Shown here in pieces: positions 17,378 to 26,854 of a stretch of 64,000 nucleotides of DNA; the stretch's first letter is position 1, and each line of letters starts with the position of its first letter. The stretch is from Gaiellasilicea sp963784895. GTDB taxonomy: Bacteria > Actinomycetota > Thermoleophilia > Gaiellales > Gaiellaceae. The notes beneath the pieces are model-generated. The model did no database searches. It was not told the DNA's origin and saw only the letters and a list, made by a program, of their open reading frames with translations. The stretch is from NCBI GenBank assembly GCA_963784895.1, contig CAWATM010000002.1, positions 116,678-180,677 on the forward strand. Reading direction: 5' to 3'. The translations under genes and the position numbers were made by a program.

Positions 17378-18433
17378 ATGCGGGTCGGGCTCAGCCTCCT
17401 CACGCTCGTCCCCGGCGAGATCGGCGGTGCGGAAACGTCGGCGCGCGGCCTCGCCCGCGGCCTCGCGGAGGTGGGCACGCTCGACTACGTCGCGTTCACG
17501 CCGCCCGCCGCCCCCGGGGCCGGCGAGGGCCTGCCGGAGAGGCCCGTGCCTGAATACCGGAACGCCTGCACGATCCCGGAGCGGGCGCTCGCGATGGCCG
17601 TCGCCGCGATCAGGCCCGGTCGCCTGCGCGCGCGCTTCGCGGGCCTCGATGTCGTCCACTACCCGCTCACGATCGTCCTGCCGCCGCTCGACCTCCCCAC
17701 CGTCGTGACGGTTCACGACCTGCAACATCTCGACCATCCGGAGCTCTTTTCGCGCGCGGAGCGGATCTTCCGGGCGCGCACACACGAGCGCTCCGCCCGC
17801 AACGCCCACGCCGTGATCGTGCCCAGCCAGTTCGTCCGCCGCCGCGCGATCGAGTTGCTCGGGATCCCGCCCGAGCGCATCCATGCGATTCCCTGGGGCG
17901 TCGACCACGCGCGCTTCCGCCCCGGCGCCGAGCAGCGTGAGCCGTTCCTGCTCTACCCCGCTCGGCCGTGGCCGCACAAGAACCACGCCCGGCTCTTCGA
18001 GGCGTTCGCGCTGCTGCGCCAGGAGCGGCCCGAACTCCGGCTCGTGCTCACGGGCGGTGGCCACGAGGGCCGTCCCGTCCCGGCGGGCGTCGACGTACGC
18101 GGTCTCGTCCCCGGCGACGAGCTCGCGTCGCTCTACCGCCGGACGGCGTGTCTCGTCTTCCCGAGCCTGTACGAGGGCTTCGGCCAGCCGCCGCTCGAGG
18201 CGATGGCGGCGGCGGCGCCGGTTGCCGCGTCGAGCATCCCTGCCATCGCCGAAGTCGCCGGAGACGCGGCGGCGCTCTTCGACCCGGAACAACCGGAGGA
18301 CATCGCTGCAGTCGTCTCGGGCGTGCTCGACGCACCGGAACGCTTCGCCCTCGCAGGGCCGGAGCAGGCCGGCCGCTTCACCTGGGCCGAGACGGCCCGC
18401 CGGCACGAGGTCGTCTATGCCGGTCTGACGTAG
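17378..18433 (+). CDS. Family 4 glycosyltransferase (GT-B)
   Basis: This 351-residue GT4 enzyme has the N terminus LVPGEIGGAETSARGLARGL, a clear VVTVHDLQHLDHPELFSRAE, PSQFVRRRAIELLGIP, the linker LLYPARPWPHKNHARLFEA, and YEGFGQPPLEAMAAAAPVAA. It belongs to the WbaZ/MtfB-like mannosyl/rhamnosyl group by pattern. It is alone on the plus strand, divergent from the gene at 16946-17338, and overlaps the convergent methyltransferase gene by 19 bases. The sugar it transfers is not known. Confidence 0.9.
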   Translation: MRVGLSLLTLVPGEIGGAETSARGLARGLAEVGTLDYVAFTPPAAPGAGEGLPERPVPEYRNACTIPERALAMAVAAIRPGRLRARFAGLDVVHYPLTIVLPPLDLPTVVTVHDLQHLDHPELFSRAERIFRARTHERSARNAHAVIVPSQFVRRRAIELLGIPPERIHAIPWGVDHARFRPGAEQREPFLLYPARPWPHKNHARLFEAFALLRQERPELRLVLTGGGHEGRPVPAGVDVRGLVPGDELASLYRRTACLVFPSLYEGFGQPPLEAMAAAAPVAASSIPAIAEVAGDAAALFDPEQPEDIAAVVSGVLDAPERFALAGPEQAGRFTWAETARRHEVVYAGLT

Positions 18434-19158
18434 TAGCGCAGCGCACGCACCATGCCTTCGTCGATCCGCTCCGTCTGCAGCACGGCGGCGCCCGTTCGTT
18501 CGAGCAGCGACCGGACGTTCTCCTCCCGCATCGGCGTCATCCGCATCGGGGTGAGCGGCGTCCGCCGCAGCATCCACTGCTCCGAGACGCCGAGGCGTCG
18601 CAGCAGCGCGTACACCCGGCGGCGGGGCTGAATCGTCCAGAGCGACGGGATGTGATACGGCAGCCCGAAAGCGACGAGCCCGTCCGGACGGGCGACGCGG
18701 AGCAGCTCCGTCACGTAACCCTCGATCTCGCGCACGGTCGGAATGTGCTGCAGCGCGATGCTCGAATAGACGAAGTCGAACGACGCCGACTCCAGCCGGC
18801 GAAGGTCGGGGGCCGCGTTGACCCGGAACTCGCAGCCGGCGAAGCCCTGGTTCAGGCGCCGCGCCTGATCGACCATCACAGCCGAGATGTCGACGCCGAG
18901 CGTGTGCTCGAAGCGGACGCAGAGGGCCCGAGTGAGCCGGCCGACGCCGCAGCCGAAGTCGAGCGCACGGCCGCGGTGTTCCGGCCGGCCGAGCGCATCG
19001 GCGACGGAGAAGACGTGCGCGATCTCGGCTTCGCCCGTGGCGAAGAACTCATCGACGTCCCAGCGTCCGCCCTTGCGACCCGGGCGCGTCAGCACCGCCC
19101 AGAGCGGGTCTGTCTCGGCCAGGTGCTCCCAGTCCTGCCGATGCCGCTCGAGGCTCAC
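18415..19158 (-). CDS. Class I SAM-dependent methyltransferase
   Basis: This 247-residue protein has the SAM-binding motif I ALDFGCGVGRLTRAL, an acidic motif II in LGVDISAVMVDQARR, and the post-motif FDFVYSSIALQHIP with a terminal VARPDGLVAFGLPY. It belongs to the Methyltransf_11/25 group; in this setting it probably methylates a sugar or a lipid-linked glycan. Its ATG at 19158 overlaps the stop of the second methyltransferase gene (ATGA). The acceptor is unknown. Confidence 0.9.
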   Translation of the reverse strand: MSLERHRQDWEHLAETDPLWAVLTRPGRKGGRWDVDEFFATGEAEIAHVFSVADALGRPEHRGRALDFGCGVGRLTRALCVRFEHTLGVDISAVMVDQARRLNQGFAGCEFRVNAAPDLRRLESASFDFVYSSIALQHIPTVREIEGYVTELLRVARPDGLVAFGLPYHIPSLWTIQPRRRVYALLRRLGVSEQWMLRRTPLTPMRMTPMREENVRSLLERTGAAVLQTERIDEGMVRALRYYVRPA

Positions 19159-19958
19159 TCCGAGACCTCGTACCGGCGCCCGACGACGTCGGGATCAGGA
19201 CGCAGCTCACCCTCCTCGACCTGCATCCACGCCTGGAGGTCGTGTGGGAGGCGCGGCTTCTCGACGAGGAACGCGAAGAGATTCGCCTGCCGCGGCAGCA
19301 CGCGCGTAATCAGCGTCACGACCGGGCGGGCGAGACGAAGCACCCCCGCGCGGGCCCCCCGGTCGATCTCCACGACCGCCTCCGGCAGCTCGAATTGACG
19401 GAAGAAGCGAATCCGGTGGCGGGCATGCGGTGCGAACGAGGCGACCGTCTTCTCCACCTCGCGCTCGGTCCAGCGGTAGACGTAGTTCGGCGTGCTCGTG
19501 TTCGCGACACCGCCGGAGCGGAAGCTGTGGGCGGCGACGGCGGCGAGCTCGTAGTCGTCGACCGCGCCCAGCTTGACCGCAACGCGCATCAACGAGCTGT
19601 CCCGGCTCTCGAGGGCGAGTGCCGCCACGCGCGCCACCCGGTAGAGCTCCAGCAGCGCGCGATGGGGCGAGCGGCAGTGGTGGAGGCCCGCCGCGACAAC
19701 CGTGACGTCGAAGCTCCCGTCCGGATAGTCCAGGTTCTCCGCGTCCTGATAGCTCCACTCGTACGGGGCGACCTCCTCGGCGGCCACGGACTCGTCCACG
19801 TTGGAGATGGTCACGTGCTCGAAACCGAGCGCGTGGAAGGCGTCACGGTCGGCCGGGCCGCCCGCGACGACCAGGACGGACATGTCGCGGCGGAAGACAC
19901 CCTCCTCCAGCAGCTGCTCGAGGACGCGGCGGTAGAAGCTGCTGCGCTCGTTCGCCAC
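19155..19958 (-). CDS. Class I SAM-dependent methyltransferase-like protein
   Basis: This 267-residue protein has the methyltransferase fold: SVLVVAGGPADRDAFHALGF as motif I, ISNVDES as motif II, and FDVTVVAAGLHHCRSPHRAL as the HH-containing motif. The glycine-rich loop is less canonical than usual (VAGGPADRD). The C-terminal third carries a hydrophobic segment near ARPVVTLITRVLP. It is cotranscribed with the methyltransferase at 18415-19158. A sugar or glycan O-methyl transfer is the likely role, inferred from context. Confidence 0.85.
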   Translation of the reverse strand: MANERSSFYRRVLEQLLEEGVFRRDMSVLVVAGGPADRDAFHALGFEHVTISNVDESVAAEEVAPYEWSYQDAENLDYPDGSFDVTVVAAGLHHCRSPHRALLELYRVARVAALALESRDSSLMRVAVKLGAVDDYELAAVAAHSFRSGGVANTSTPNYVYRWTEREVEKTVASFAPHARHRIRFFRQFELPEAVVEIDRGARAGVLRLARPVVTLITRVLPRQANLFAFLVEKPRLPHDLQAWMQVEEGELRPDPDVVGRRYEVSE

Positions 19959-19997
19959 GCCGCAAGGCTAGATGACCGAGTCCACGGGCTCCGGTCA

Positions 19998-20858
19998 TCA
20001 GCCCCGGCGGCCCATTCGTCCGCGGCGGTAGTCACGCCAGCCGCGCAGGGCCGCCCAGGCCGAGGCGGGCCGGCGCGCCGCCAGCAAGACCCGCGGGGCG
20101 ACGACGAGCCCGCGACGTGCTCCGCTCAACCCGCGCGGGAGCGGCCGGTAGCGCTCGACGACCGCGAGCATGTTGCGCGTCTCGTAGTAGCTCGTCGTCG
20201 GCGAGCCGGCGCCGCCTGCGGCGCTGGAGACGCGGTGACGGACCCTCGCCGCCGGCACGTAGACGACCGCGAACCCGGCCTTGCGGATTCGGAGGCTCCA
20301 CTCGAGATCCTCGGCATAGAGGAAGAGCTCCTCGTCGAGCAGGCCTGCGGCCTCGATTGCCGCCCGCGAGACGGCCATCGCCGCTCCGGTGGCGCGAACC
20401 GTCTCCCCGAGCCGACCGGGCGCATCCTGGTCGCCGAAGCCCTCGTGACGGCTGCGCCCAAGGAGCGGGTCGAAGCCGGCGCCGGCGTACCAGAGGCGCT
20501 CCGAATCGGCGAACAGAACCTTGCACGCGAGCACGCCCGCGTCCGGCCGCGCCACCGCTGCTGCCGCGAGCGCGTCGATCAGTCCGGGTTCGACCTCGGC
20601 GTCGTTGTTGATGAGCAGCACCCAGTCGGCGCCGCGGTCGAGTGCGCGCCTGATCCCGACGTTGTTGCCGCCCGCGAAGCCGAGGTTGACGCCGGCCCGG
20701 ACGAGGGCGACGTCCGGGAAGCGTTCCGCAACGGCGTCCGCCGAGCCGTCCGTCGAGCCGTTGTCGACGACGACGGTCTCGATCCCATGCAGCGACTCGA
20801 GCGCCGCTAGCGTGTCCTCGCGCCCGTTGTACGAGAGGACGACAGCGACGAGGTTCAT
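19998..20858 (-). CDS. Family 2 glycosyltransferase (rhamnosyltransferase-like)
   Basis: This 286-residue GT-A enzyme has VAVVLSYNGREDTLAALESL, VVDNGSTDGSADAVAERFP, GFAGGNNVGIRRALD, the DXD-type LLINNDAEVEPG and the ED base motif FLYAEDLEWSLRIRKAGF. This pattern is typical of WbbL-like rhamnosyltransferases, although the donor is inferred. Its ATG shares one base with the stop of the upstream methyltransferase gene (TGATG), so the two are coupled. Confidence 0.93.
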   Translation of the reverse strand: MNLVAVVLSYNGREDTLAALESLHGIETVVVDNGSTDGSADAVAERFPDVALVRAGVNLGFAGGNNVGIRRALDRGADWVLLINNDAEVEPGLIDALAAAAVARPDAGVLACKVLFADSERLWYAGAGFDPLLGRSRHEGFGDQDAPGRLGETVRATGAAMAVSRAAIEAAGLLDEELFLYAEDLEWSLRIRKAGFAVVYVPAARVRHRVSSAAGGAGSPTTSYYETRNMLAVVERYRPLPRGLSGARRGLVVAPRVLLAARRPASAWAALRGWRDYRRGRMGRRG

Positions 20859-21593
20859 CAGACGCGGCGCGTGAAGTGGGCGATCGAGCCGGCGTCCGGG
20901 CGCCGTTCGAACTCGGCGTCGTCCCGCTCGATCTCGCCGACGAGCCGCTCGATCCCGGGATAGTGGTTCCCGTAGCCGCCGGCGTCGACCGCGTCGTGGA
21001 AGAGCATGTGCCCACCGGGCGCGACGAGCCCGCGCCAGCGCTCGAAGTCAGCTCGGGCGCCCTCGTAGGTGTGGTCGCCGTCGACGAAGACGAGCGAGGA
21101 GGCGCGCGGGGGCGGCTCGGCGGTGCGCGAGTCGCCGACGACGAGGTGGACGCGATCCGAGAGGCCGTAGCGGTCGAGCGCCGTCCGCAGCTCGGCGTCG
21201 AGCTGTGGGCCGCTCATGTCGGCGCGGATGGCGACGTGGAGGTCGTACGACCAGAGCTCGGCGCCGTCGGGGAGCGCGCTCGCGAGCATCAGCGTCGTGC
21301 CGCCCTTGAAGCGCCCGATCTCGGTCACGGCCGCGCCGGGCGCCACGCGGCGGGCGAGCCCGTAGAGGAGCGCCGCCTCGTCGAGCTGGAGCGACGCGAT
21401 CCCGTGGCTGAGCTGGTTCGACGAGAAGAGGAACGCGAGGTCCTCGAAGCCGTCGAGCGACGCCGGCCAGCGCTCAACGCTGCTGTACCGCCGTCAGCCC
21501 CGGATCGGCCTGCACGGCGGCGTTGACGAGGTTCTTGCCGACCCCCGTCCGCCCTGCGGCGCCGAGCGCGCGCTTTACGAGGTCGCGCAGCAC
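20858..21593 (-). CDS. Class I methyltransferase (Methyltransf_24 type), N terminus interrupted by one apparent inserted base
   Basis: The SAM fold is clear: VTEIGRFKGGTTLMLASAL, then LWSYDLH, SSLVFVDGDHTYEGARADFE and MLFHDAVDAGGYGNHYPG. The uninterrupted frame with a standard start begins only at GTG 21346, which would cut off real sequence. In the same frame, SSVERWPASLDGFEDLAFLF and SSNQLSHGIASLQLDEAALL lie upstream with no start codon. Dropping one base from the CC at 21488-21489 joins this to a GTG at 21593 (VLRDLVKRALGAAGRTG) and gives 244 residues. The next gene is a glycosyltransferase that shares one base with this stop. The target is unknown; a sugar is likely. Confidence 0.83.
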
Positions 21594-21617
21594 GGGCGGC
21601 AGTCTAGACGCGGACCG

Positions 21618-23096
21618 CTATTCGAGCGCCCTCAGGTAGCCCCAGGCCTGCCGGAGGCCGAGGCCGCGCGCCACCACCAGCATCCCGCAGAAGGCAGCCG
21701 CGCCGACGACAGCCGCCGGCTCGGCGGGCAACACGGCGCCCGCCGCGCCGAAGCTGACGAGCGCGAGCCCGCCGATCACGGCTGCGCCGACGAGCAGGCC
21801 CCGCGCCCCGGTCTGCAGGACCTGCGGTGAGAGGAGCAGGAGCAGCGCCACGAGCACGAGCCCGGTCGAGATCGTCAGCGCGAGCGCCGCTCCGGCGAGC
21901 TCGAACGCATCGACGGCGACGGCCGTCACGGGGACGTGAAGAGCGAGGCAGAGACCTGCGAGCACGGGCAGGCGCCGCTCGCGTCCCGCCACGAAGATCA
22001 TCGGAAACGTGATCGTGACCCCGACCGACGCCGCCATGAACGGGCCCAGCAGGACGATCAGCCTGCCGATCTCGCTGCCGGCGGTGCCCTCGTAGGCAGG
22101 CCCGAGCGCGCCGCGCACGATGTCGTCGCCGACGAGCGCGAAAACACCAGCGGCGGCGGCGACGGCGGCAAACGACACGAGGGACATGCTGATCACGTGA
22201 CGGCTCGCCCGGGCCGGCGAGAGTGCAGCCCGGGTGAGCGGAACGGTGGAGACGACGCCGAGCGACGTCGCCGTGACGGAGACGAGTGCCGCTGCGACGA
22301 AGTAGGCGTACGTGAAGCTGGTGACCGCGCCCGTCCCGAGCCCGCTCGCGAACCGAAGGCAGACGACGAACAGCGCCTGCAGGGCGATTGCCAGCGAGGA
22401 GGCGCGCGCCAACTCGCCGAGCCGGCCGGCAACGGGGAACGACTCGCGGCGCCCCCAGTCCGCGCGAACCAGCAGGGCGGTGAGCGTGATCGCGAGCGTG
22501 ACGACCCCGTTCAGCAGCGTCCCCCAGGCGCAGGCGACGATCCCGTCCTCGTCGATTCGCCAGAGGATCAGCGCGAGCCCGAGCACGCTTCCGAGCGCGT
22601 AGCCCGCCGCGGCCGTGCCGTAGCTGTCGTGTGCGGCCAGCGCGCTCGCCGCGAGGGCCGCGAAGATATGGGCGACCGCGGCCGGGACGAGGAAGACGAG
22701 CGACTCCGCGGCGACGCGTTGTGCGGTCGGCGGCAGGCCGGCCGCGAGCTGCCGCGCCGACCAGTCGCTCGCCAGCGTGGCGAGCAGGAGCGCCGGCGCC
22801 GCGACGATCCAGATCGCCAGCGCGTACGACACGAACAGGCTCCCGAACGTGCCGTCCACGCGCGCCCGCGCGAGCTTCGGCAGGACGGCCGCCCGGACGG
22901 CACTTGCCGCCAGGACGAGGACGAGGAAGACGCCGTAGGCGGCGAAGAAGCCATCTGTCTCGACGCCGCGGCCGATCTTCCTGGCGATGACCACGCCGAC
23001 GGCAGCTGACAGGCCCGTCACCACCGCGATCGAGAGCGCCGTCAGCACGCCGCTCGCGAGGGCGCTTCGACGGGGGGAGGCGCTAGGCTTGCGCAC
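21618..23096 (-). CDS. Lipid-linked oligosaccharide flippase, MurJ/MOP-type
   Basis: This 492-residue protein has about 14 hydrophobic helices and MurJ/Wzx-like features, such as GRGVETDGFFAAYGVFLVLV near the N terminus and GPFMAASVGVTITFPMIF later. It would flip a polyprenyl-diphosphate-linked glycan outward. I chose GTG 23096 (VRKPSASPRRSALASGV) because the upstream TTG at 23126 would overlap the divergent dehydratase gene. It lies 24 bases downstream of the methyltransferase region and is divergent from 23119. A cell-wall MurJ role is possible, but the setting favours a surface glycan. Confidence 0.85.
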   Translation of the reverse strand: MRKPSASPRRSALASGVLTALSIAVVTGLSAAVGVVIARKIGRGVETDGFFAAYGVFLVLVLAASAVRAAVLPKLARARVDGTFGSLFVSYALAIWIVAAPALLLATLASDWSARQLAAGLPPTAQRVAAESLVFLVPAAVAHIFAALAASALAAHDSYGTAAAGYALGSVLGLALILWRIDEDGIVACAWGTLLNGVVTLAITLTALLVRADWGRRESFPVAGRLGELARASSLAIALQALFVVCLRFASGLGTGAVTSFTYAYFVAAALVSVTATSLGVVSTVPLTRAALSPARASRHVISMSLVSFAAVAAAAGVFALVGDDIVRGALGPAYEGTAGSEIGRLIVLLGPFMAASVGVTITFPMIFVAGRERRLPVLAGLCLALHVPVTAVAVDAFELAGAALALTISTGLVLVALLLLLSPQVLQTGARGLLVGAAVIGGLALVSFGAAGAVLPAEPAAVVGAAAFCGMLVVARGLGLRQAWGYLRALE

Positions 23097-23118
23097 GGCG
23101 CGAGAAAGCGTACGCCCT

Positions 23119-24261
23119 ATGGCCAACGACCCGATCTGGACCGAGAACGCCCGCGCCGACCTTCGGCGCGACTTCGGCGACGCCTACGGCGGCCGCACCG
23201 TGCTCGTCACCGGCGCCGACGGGTTCATGGGCTCGCATCTGACCGACGCGCTCGTCGAGATCGGCGCCGACGTGCATGCCTTCGTCCGCGCGACGTCGAG
23301 CGGCGCGCTCAACAACATCTCGCATCTGCGCAACCGGCTGAAGGTGAAGTTCGCCGACCTGACCGACAAGACGTCGATCGACTACCTCGTCAAGGAGCTG
23401 CGCGACACGGCTCCGGACAAGCCGTACATCTTCCACCTCGGCGCGCAGGCGCACGTCGGCGAATCGTGGCACCGGCCGTACGAGACGGTGATGGCGAACA
23501 CGGTCGGGACGCTGAACCTGCTCCAGTCGGTCGTCGACTGGGGCCTCGAGCTGGAGAAGTTCGACACCGCCGGCACCTCGGAGGAGTACGGCAACGTGCG
23601 CGAGAGCGTCGCGCACCACCACGACTTCGACGACGCGGGCGGGCTGATCCTGCACGAGCGCTCGCCGATCAACCCGAAGTCGATCTATGCGACCGCGAAG
23701 GTGGCGGCCGACTTCCTGACGATGAACTATCACGACGCCTTCGGCGTGCCCGGCGTCGTCACGCGGATGTTCAACAACTACGGCCCGCGCCAGAATCCGC
23801 GCTACGTCACCGGCACGATCATCACCCAGGCGCTCGCCCGGCCCGAGGTCGAGCTGGGCGCGCTCGAGCCGCTGCGCGACTTCTGCTTCTGCACGGACGG
23901 CGTCCGCGGCCACCTCACCGTGGCCGCGAAAGGCGTCCCCGGCGACGTCTACGTCTACGGCCAGGGCTCGAACATCTCGATGGCCGACTGGGCCGACTTG
24001 ATCCTGCGCACCGGCGTCGAGCACGGCTTCTGGCCGGACGACCGGCACATCGTCATCGACGAGGGCCGGCTGCGCCCCGGCGTCACCGACGTGATGGCGC
24101 TCCGCGTCGGCTACGAGAAGCTGAACCGCGAGACCGGCTGGGAACCGAAGGTCTCGTGGGAGGAGGGCGTCCTGCGGACGATCCAGTGGTACGCCGAGAA
24201 CCGCGAGCGCTGGATCGGCCGCATCGACTGGCTGTCCACCGGCACGCCCGCCCGCCGGTGA
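23119..24261 (+). CDS. NAD-dependent sugar 4,6-dehydratase/epimerase (GDP-mannose dehydratase-like)
   Basis: This 380-residue extended SDR has the NAD-binding motif VLVTGADGFMGSHLTDALVE, FHLGAQAHVGESWHRPYE, the TSEEYG active-site motif, the catalytic YATAK, and FNNYGPRQNPRYVTG. The T-S-E triad resembles NDP-hexose 4,6-dehydratases such as Gmd. A fucose-synthase-like reductase gene follows one gene later, so the product is probably a GDP- or CDP-4-keto-6-deoxyhexose precursor. I chose ATG 23119 (MANDPIWTENARADL) over an open upstream extension that overlaps the flippase gene. Confidence 0.9.
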   Translation: MANDPIWTENARADLRRDFGDAYGGRTVLVTGADGFMGSHLTDALVEIGADVHAFVRATSSGALNNISHLRNRLKVKFADLTDKTSIDYLVKELRDTAPDKPYIFHLGAQAHVGESWHRPYETVMANTVGTLNLLQSVVDWGLELEKFDTAGTSEEYGNVRESVAHHHDFDDAGGLILHERSPINPKSIYATAKVAADFLTMNYHDAFGVPGVVTRMFNNYGPRQNPRYVTGTIITQALARPEVELGALEPLRDFCFCTDGVRGHLTVAAKGVPGDVYVYGQGSNISMADWADLILRTGVEHGFWPDDRHIVIDEGRLRPGVTDVMALRVGYEKLNRETGWEPKVSWEEGVLRTIQWYAENRERWIGRIDWLSTGTPARR

Positions 24262-25142
24262 CCGCGATCTCCGACCGGCCGTGGCTCCTGCAGGCTGGGG
24301 AGCTCGTCGTCCGGAACGGCGTCTACCACCGGGCCGGGAGCGATCGGGTGTCGGACTACCGGCGGCGCTGGGAGGACGAGGCGGAAGAGGATCACGTGCG
24401 CTCGGCGATCGCCGCGGGCGCGACTGCGAAGGTCGAGTACGCCTCGCTGACCGGGAAGATCGCTCCCGTCTGGGACCGGATCCCACGCGGTGCCGACCTT
24501 GGCACCGTGCTCGAGATCGGCGCCGGCTACGGCCGCATCCCGCTCTACCTCGCGCGCGAGCGCGGCGTCGAGTGGGCCGCGTACATCGCGCTCGACATCT
24601 CCGAGACGATGCTGCACCGGCTCGTGGAATACCGCGACGAGTTCGCTCCCGGGGAGACCCCGCTCTACCTCGTCTGCGCCTCCGCCGACGAGCTCCCGCT
24701 CCAGGACGGCAGCGTCGACACGGTGCTCTCGAGCGTCGTCTTCCTGCACATGGGCAAGAGCTTCGTGGCGCGCGCCGTCGCGGAGATCGCGCGCGTGCTG
24801 CGGCCGGGCGGCCAGATCGTCTTCGACGCGTCCTTTCCAAACGCCCGCAACCCGTCCAACCTGCTCCTGCAGGCGAAGCCGAAGCGCCTGCGGCCGCCGA
24901 ACTACATGAAGTTCTGGACGAGGCGTGAGGTCGAGTCGCTGCTCGAGTCGAGCGGCCTGACCGCGAGGACCGGCCCACTCGAGCTCGTCGCCGGAGCGCA
25001 CGAGGTCCTGCCGCGACGGCTCGGGCCGCTGCCGGTGCCGCTCGCCCGTCAGGCGAACCGGCTCGCGGAGCGGCTCCCCTCCCGGCTGCACGGCCTGAGC
25101 ACACTGACATACACCGTCTACAGCCCCGGGATCGTCGGATGA
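24258..25142 (+). CDS. Class I SAM-dependent methyltransferase
   Basis: This 294-residue protein has motif I VLEIGAGYGRIPLYLARER, ALDISETMLHRLVEY as motif II, and the VDTVLSSVVFLHMGKSFVAR region, then VLRPGGQIVFDASFPNARNP. GTG 24258 overlaps the dehydratase stop (GTGA) and its stop overlaps the next ATG (ATGA). It is therefore in an operon with the two deoxysugar enzymes and may methylate that deoxysugar. The target is inferred only from the neighbours. Confidence 0.9.
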   Translation: MTAISDRPWLLQAGELVVRNGVYHRAGSDRVSDYRRRWEDEAEEDHVRSAIAAGATAKVEYASLTGKIAPVWDRIPRGADLGTVLEIGAGYGRIPLYLARERGVEWAAYIALDISETMLHRLVEYRDEFAPGETPLYLVCASADELPLQDGSVDTVLSSVVFLHMGKSFVARAVAEIARVLRPGGQIVFDASFPNARNPSNLLLQAKPKRLRPPNYMKFWTRREVESLLESSGLTARTGPLELVAGAHEVLPRRLGPLPVPLARQANRLAERLPSRLHGLSTLTYTVYSPGIVG

Positions 25143-26061
25143 GGGCCCTCGTCACCGGCGGCGGCGGCTTCCTCGGCTCGCGTCTCGTCGAGCGGCTCGA
25201 GGCCGACGGTCACGAGGTGTTCGCCGCCCGGCGGCGCGATTACGACCTGACGTCGGTCGACGCCGCGGCGCGGCTGTTCGACGACGCGCGGCCGGAGCTC
25301 GTCTTCCACCTCGCGGCCGAGGTCGGCGGCATCGGTGCGAACCGCGCCAACCCCGGCCGCTACTGGTACGCGAACCTGATCATGGGCGCGCACGTGCTCG
25401 AGCAGGCGCGCCTGCACGAGCTCGAGAAGCTCGTGATCGCGGGGACGGTCTGCTCCTACCCGAAGTTCACGCCCGTCCCCTTCAGCGAGGCCGAGCTCTG
25501 GAACGGCTATCCGGAGGAGACGAACGCCCCGTACGGCGTCGCCAAGAAGGCCGTGCTCGTGGGCGCGCAGGCCTACCGCGAGCAATACGGCCTGCGGACG
25601 GCGTACCTGCTCCCGGCGAACCTCTACGGCCCCGGCGACAACTTCGACCTCGAGACGCTCGCACGTGATCCCCGCACTGATCCGGAAGATGGCTCGACTC
25701 GAAGGCCGAGGTCGTGCTCTGGGGCGACGGCTCGCCGAGCCGCGAGTTCCTCTACGTCGACGACTGCGTCGAAGGGCTCGTGCTGGCGGCGGAGCGCTAC
25801 GACGGCGCCGAGCCCGTCAACCTGGGCACCGGCGTCGAGACGACGATCCGCGAGCTCGCGGAGACGATCGCAGACCTGACCGGGTTCGAGGGCGAGCTCG
25901 TCTGGGACACGTCGATGCCCAACGGGCAGCCGCGCCGCTCGCTCGACGCCTCGCGGGCCGCGGAGCTGTTCGGCTTCCGGGCGCGGACGCCACTGCGCGA
26001 GGGACTCGAGCGCACGGTTGCGTGGTACCGCTCGACCGCGCCGGCGCATGCAGCCGGCTGA
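25139..26061 (+). CDS. fcl: GDP-L-fucose synthase-like epimerase/reductase, interrupted by two apparent inserted bases
   Basis: This extended SDR converts a GDP-4-keto-6-deoxyhexose to a GDP-6-deoxyhexose such as GDP-L-fucose. It shows ALVTGGGGFLGSRLVERLE, the family block AAEVGGIGANRANPG, catalytic NAPYGVAKKAVL and LPANLYGPGDNFDLET. The frame then breaks: removing one base at about 25658 yields SHVIPALIRKM, and removing one G of 25691-25692 yields LDSKAEVVLWGDGSPSREFL and the normal end. The restored protein has 306 residues, the usual family size. Its partner is probably the dehydratase at 23119. As given, the sequence cannot make a full-length enzyme. Confidence 0.87.
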
Positions 26062-26854
26062 GCGGCTCGAGCAGCTCCTCGCTCGGCCGCTCGTTCTCCT
26101 CGCCGGCGCGATCGCGCTCCAGTGGCTGACGACGGTGGTCGTTGCGCTGCGCGCCGACACCGTCGACATCGGGGCGCTGGGACTGCTCAACGTCGTCGTC
26201 CTCGGGCCGCTCGCGATCGTCGCTGCTCTCCGGGTCGCCGGAAACGTGGGCGGCGTCGCCCTCGGCGCCTGGACGCTCCTCGTGTGGGTCGCGATGCCCT
26301 GGGTCGCGCCGGTGCTCACGTTGTCGAAGTACGACTCGACGATGCGTGACGAGGTGCTGCCGCTCGTCCTGGGCCTCACCGGCGACGCCGGCTACGCCGA
26401 GGGCGTCGCGATCCTCGCCGCGCTGGCGCTCCTGATCAGCAGAGGCCGCGCGACGATGGCCCTGGGCGCGGGCGTCCTGCTCGTGCTCGCTGCCGTCTGG
26501 CTTGCACGCGCGCCGGGCGTCGAGGGGCTGTCTCGCGATGCTCTGCAAGTGAATCTGGCCGGGCTGCGCGAGTTCTTCTTCAGCCAGCGGCTGCTGCAGT
26601 GGCTGCCGCTTGCCGGTCTGATCGCCGTTGCCCGGCGCTCGGTGCCGATTGCGCTTGCGCTCGCCGGCTGGCTCGGCGGCTACGTCGCGCTCCGGCTCAC
26701 GAGTACCGCTGCGACATTCGAGAACGGCGAGTTCTTCCGGCTCCTGCTCCCCGCTCTCCCCGCGTACGTCCTCCTCACGGCGGCGCTGCCGCTGCTCGTG
26801 CCGACGCTGGCGGCCCGACTCGGCCCGCTCGCGCGGCCCGCAAGCGTTCCCTAG
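26048..26854 (+). CDS. Integral membrane protein, function unknown
   Basis: This 268-residue protein has about seven hydrophobic helices and a short charged N terminus (MQPAERLEQLLARP). I recognise no catalytic motif. ATG 26048 overlaps the end of the fucose-synthase-like gene by 14 bases, so it is probably the last gene of that plus-strand operon. Its size and topology would fit a transporter accessory protein or an acyltransferase-like membrane enzyme, but nothing in the sequence proves this. Its stop shares CTAG with the convergent gene at 26851. Confidence 0.75.
   Translation: MQPAERLEQLLARPLVLLAGAIALQWLTTVVVALRADTVDIGALGLLNVVVLGPLAIVAALRVAGNVGGVALGAWTLLVWVAMPWVAPVLTLSKYDSTMRDEVLPLVLGLTGDAGYAEGVAILAALALLISRGRATMALGAGVLLVLAAVWLARAPGVEGLSRDALQVNLAGLREFFFSQRLLQWLPLAGLIAVARRSVPIALALAGWLGGYVALRLTSTAATFENGEFFRLLLPALPAYVLLTAALPLLVPTLAARLGPLARPASVP

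Noticed and set aside
25714..26061. A separate short epimerase gene starting at 25714
   Set aside because: It is the C-terminal part of the fucose-synthase-like protein, displaced by two one-base insertions.
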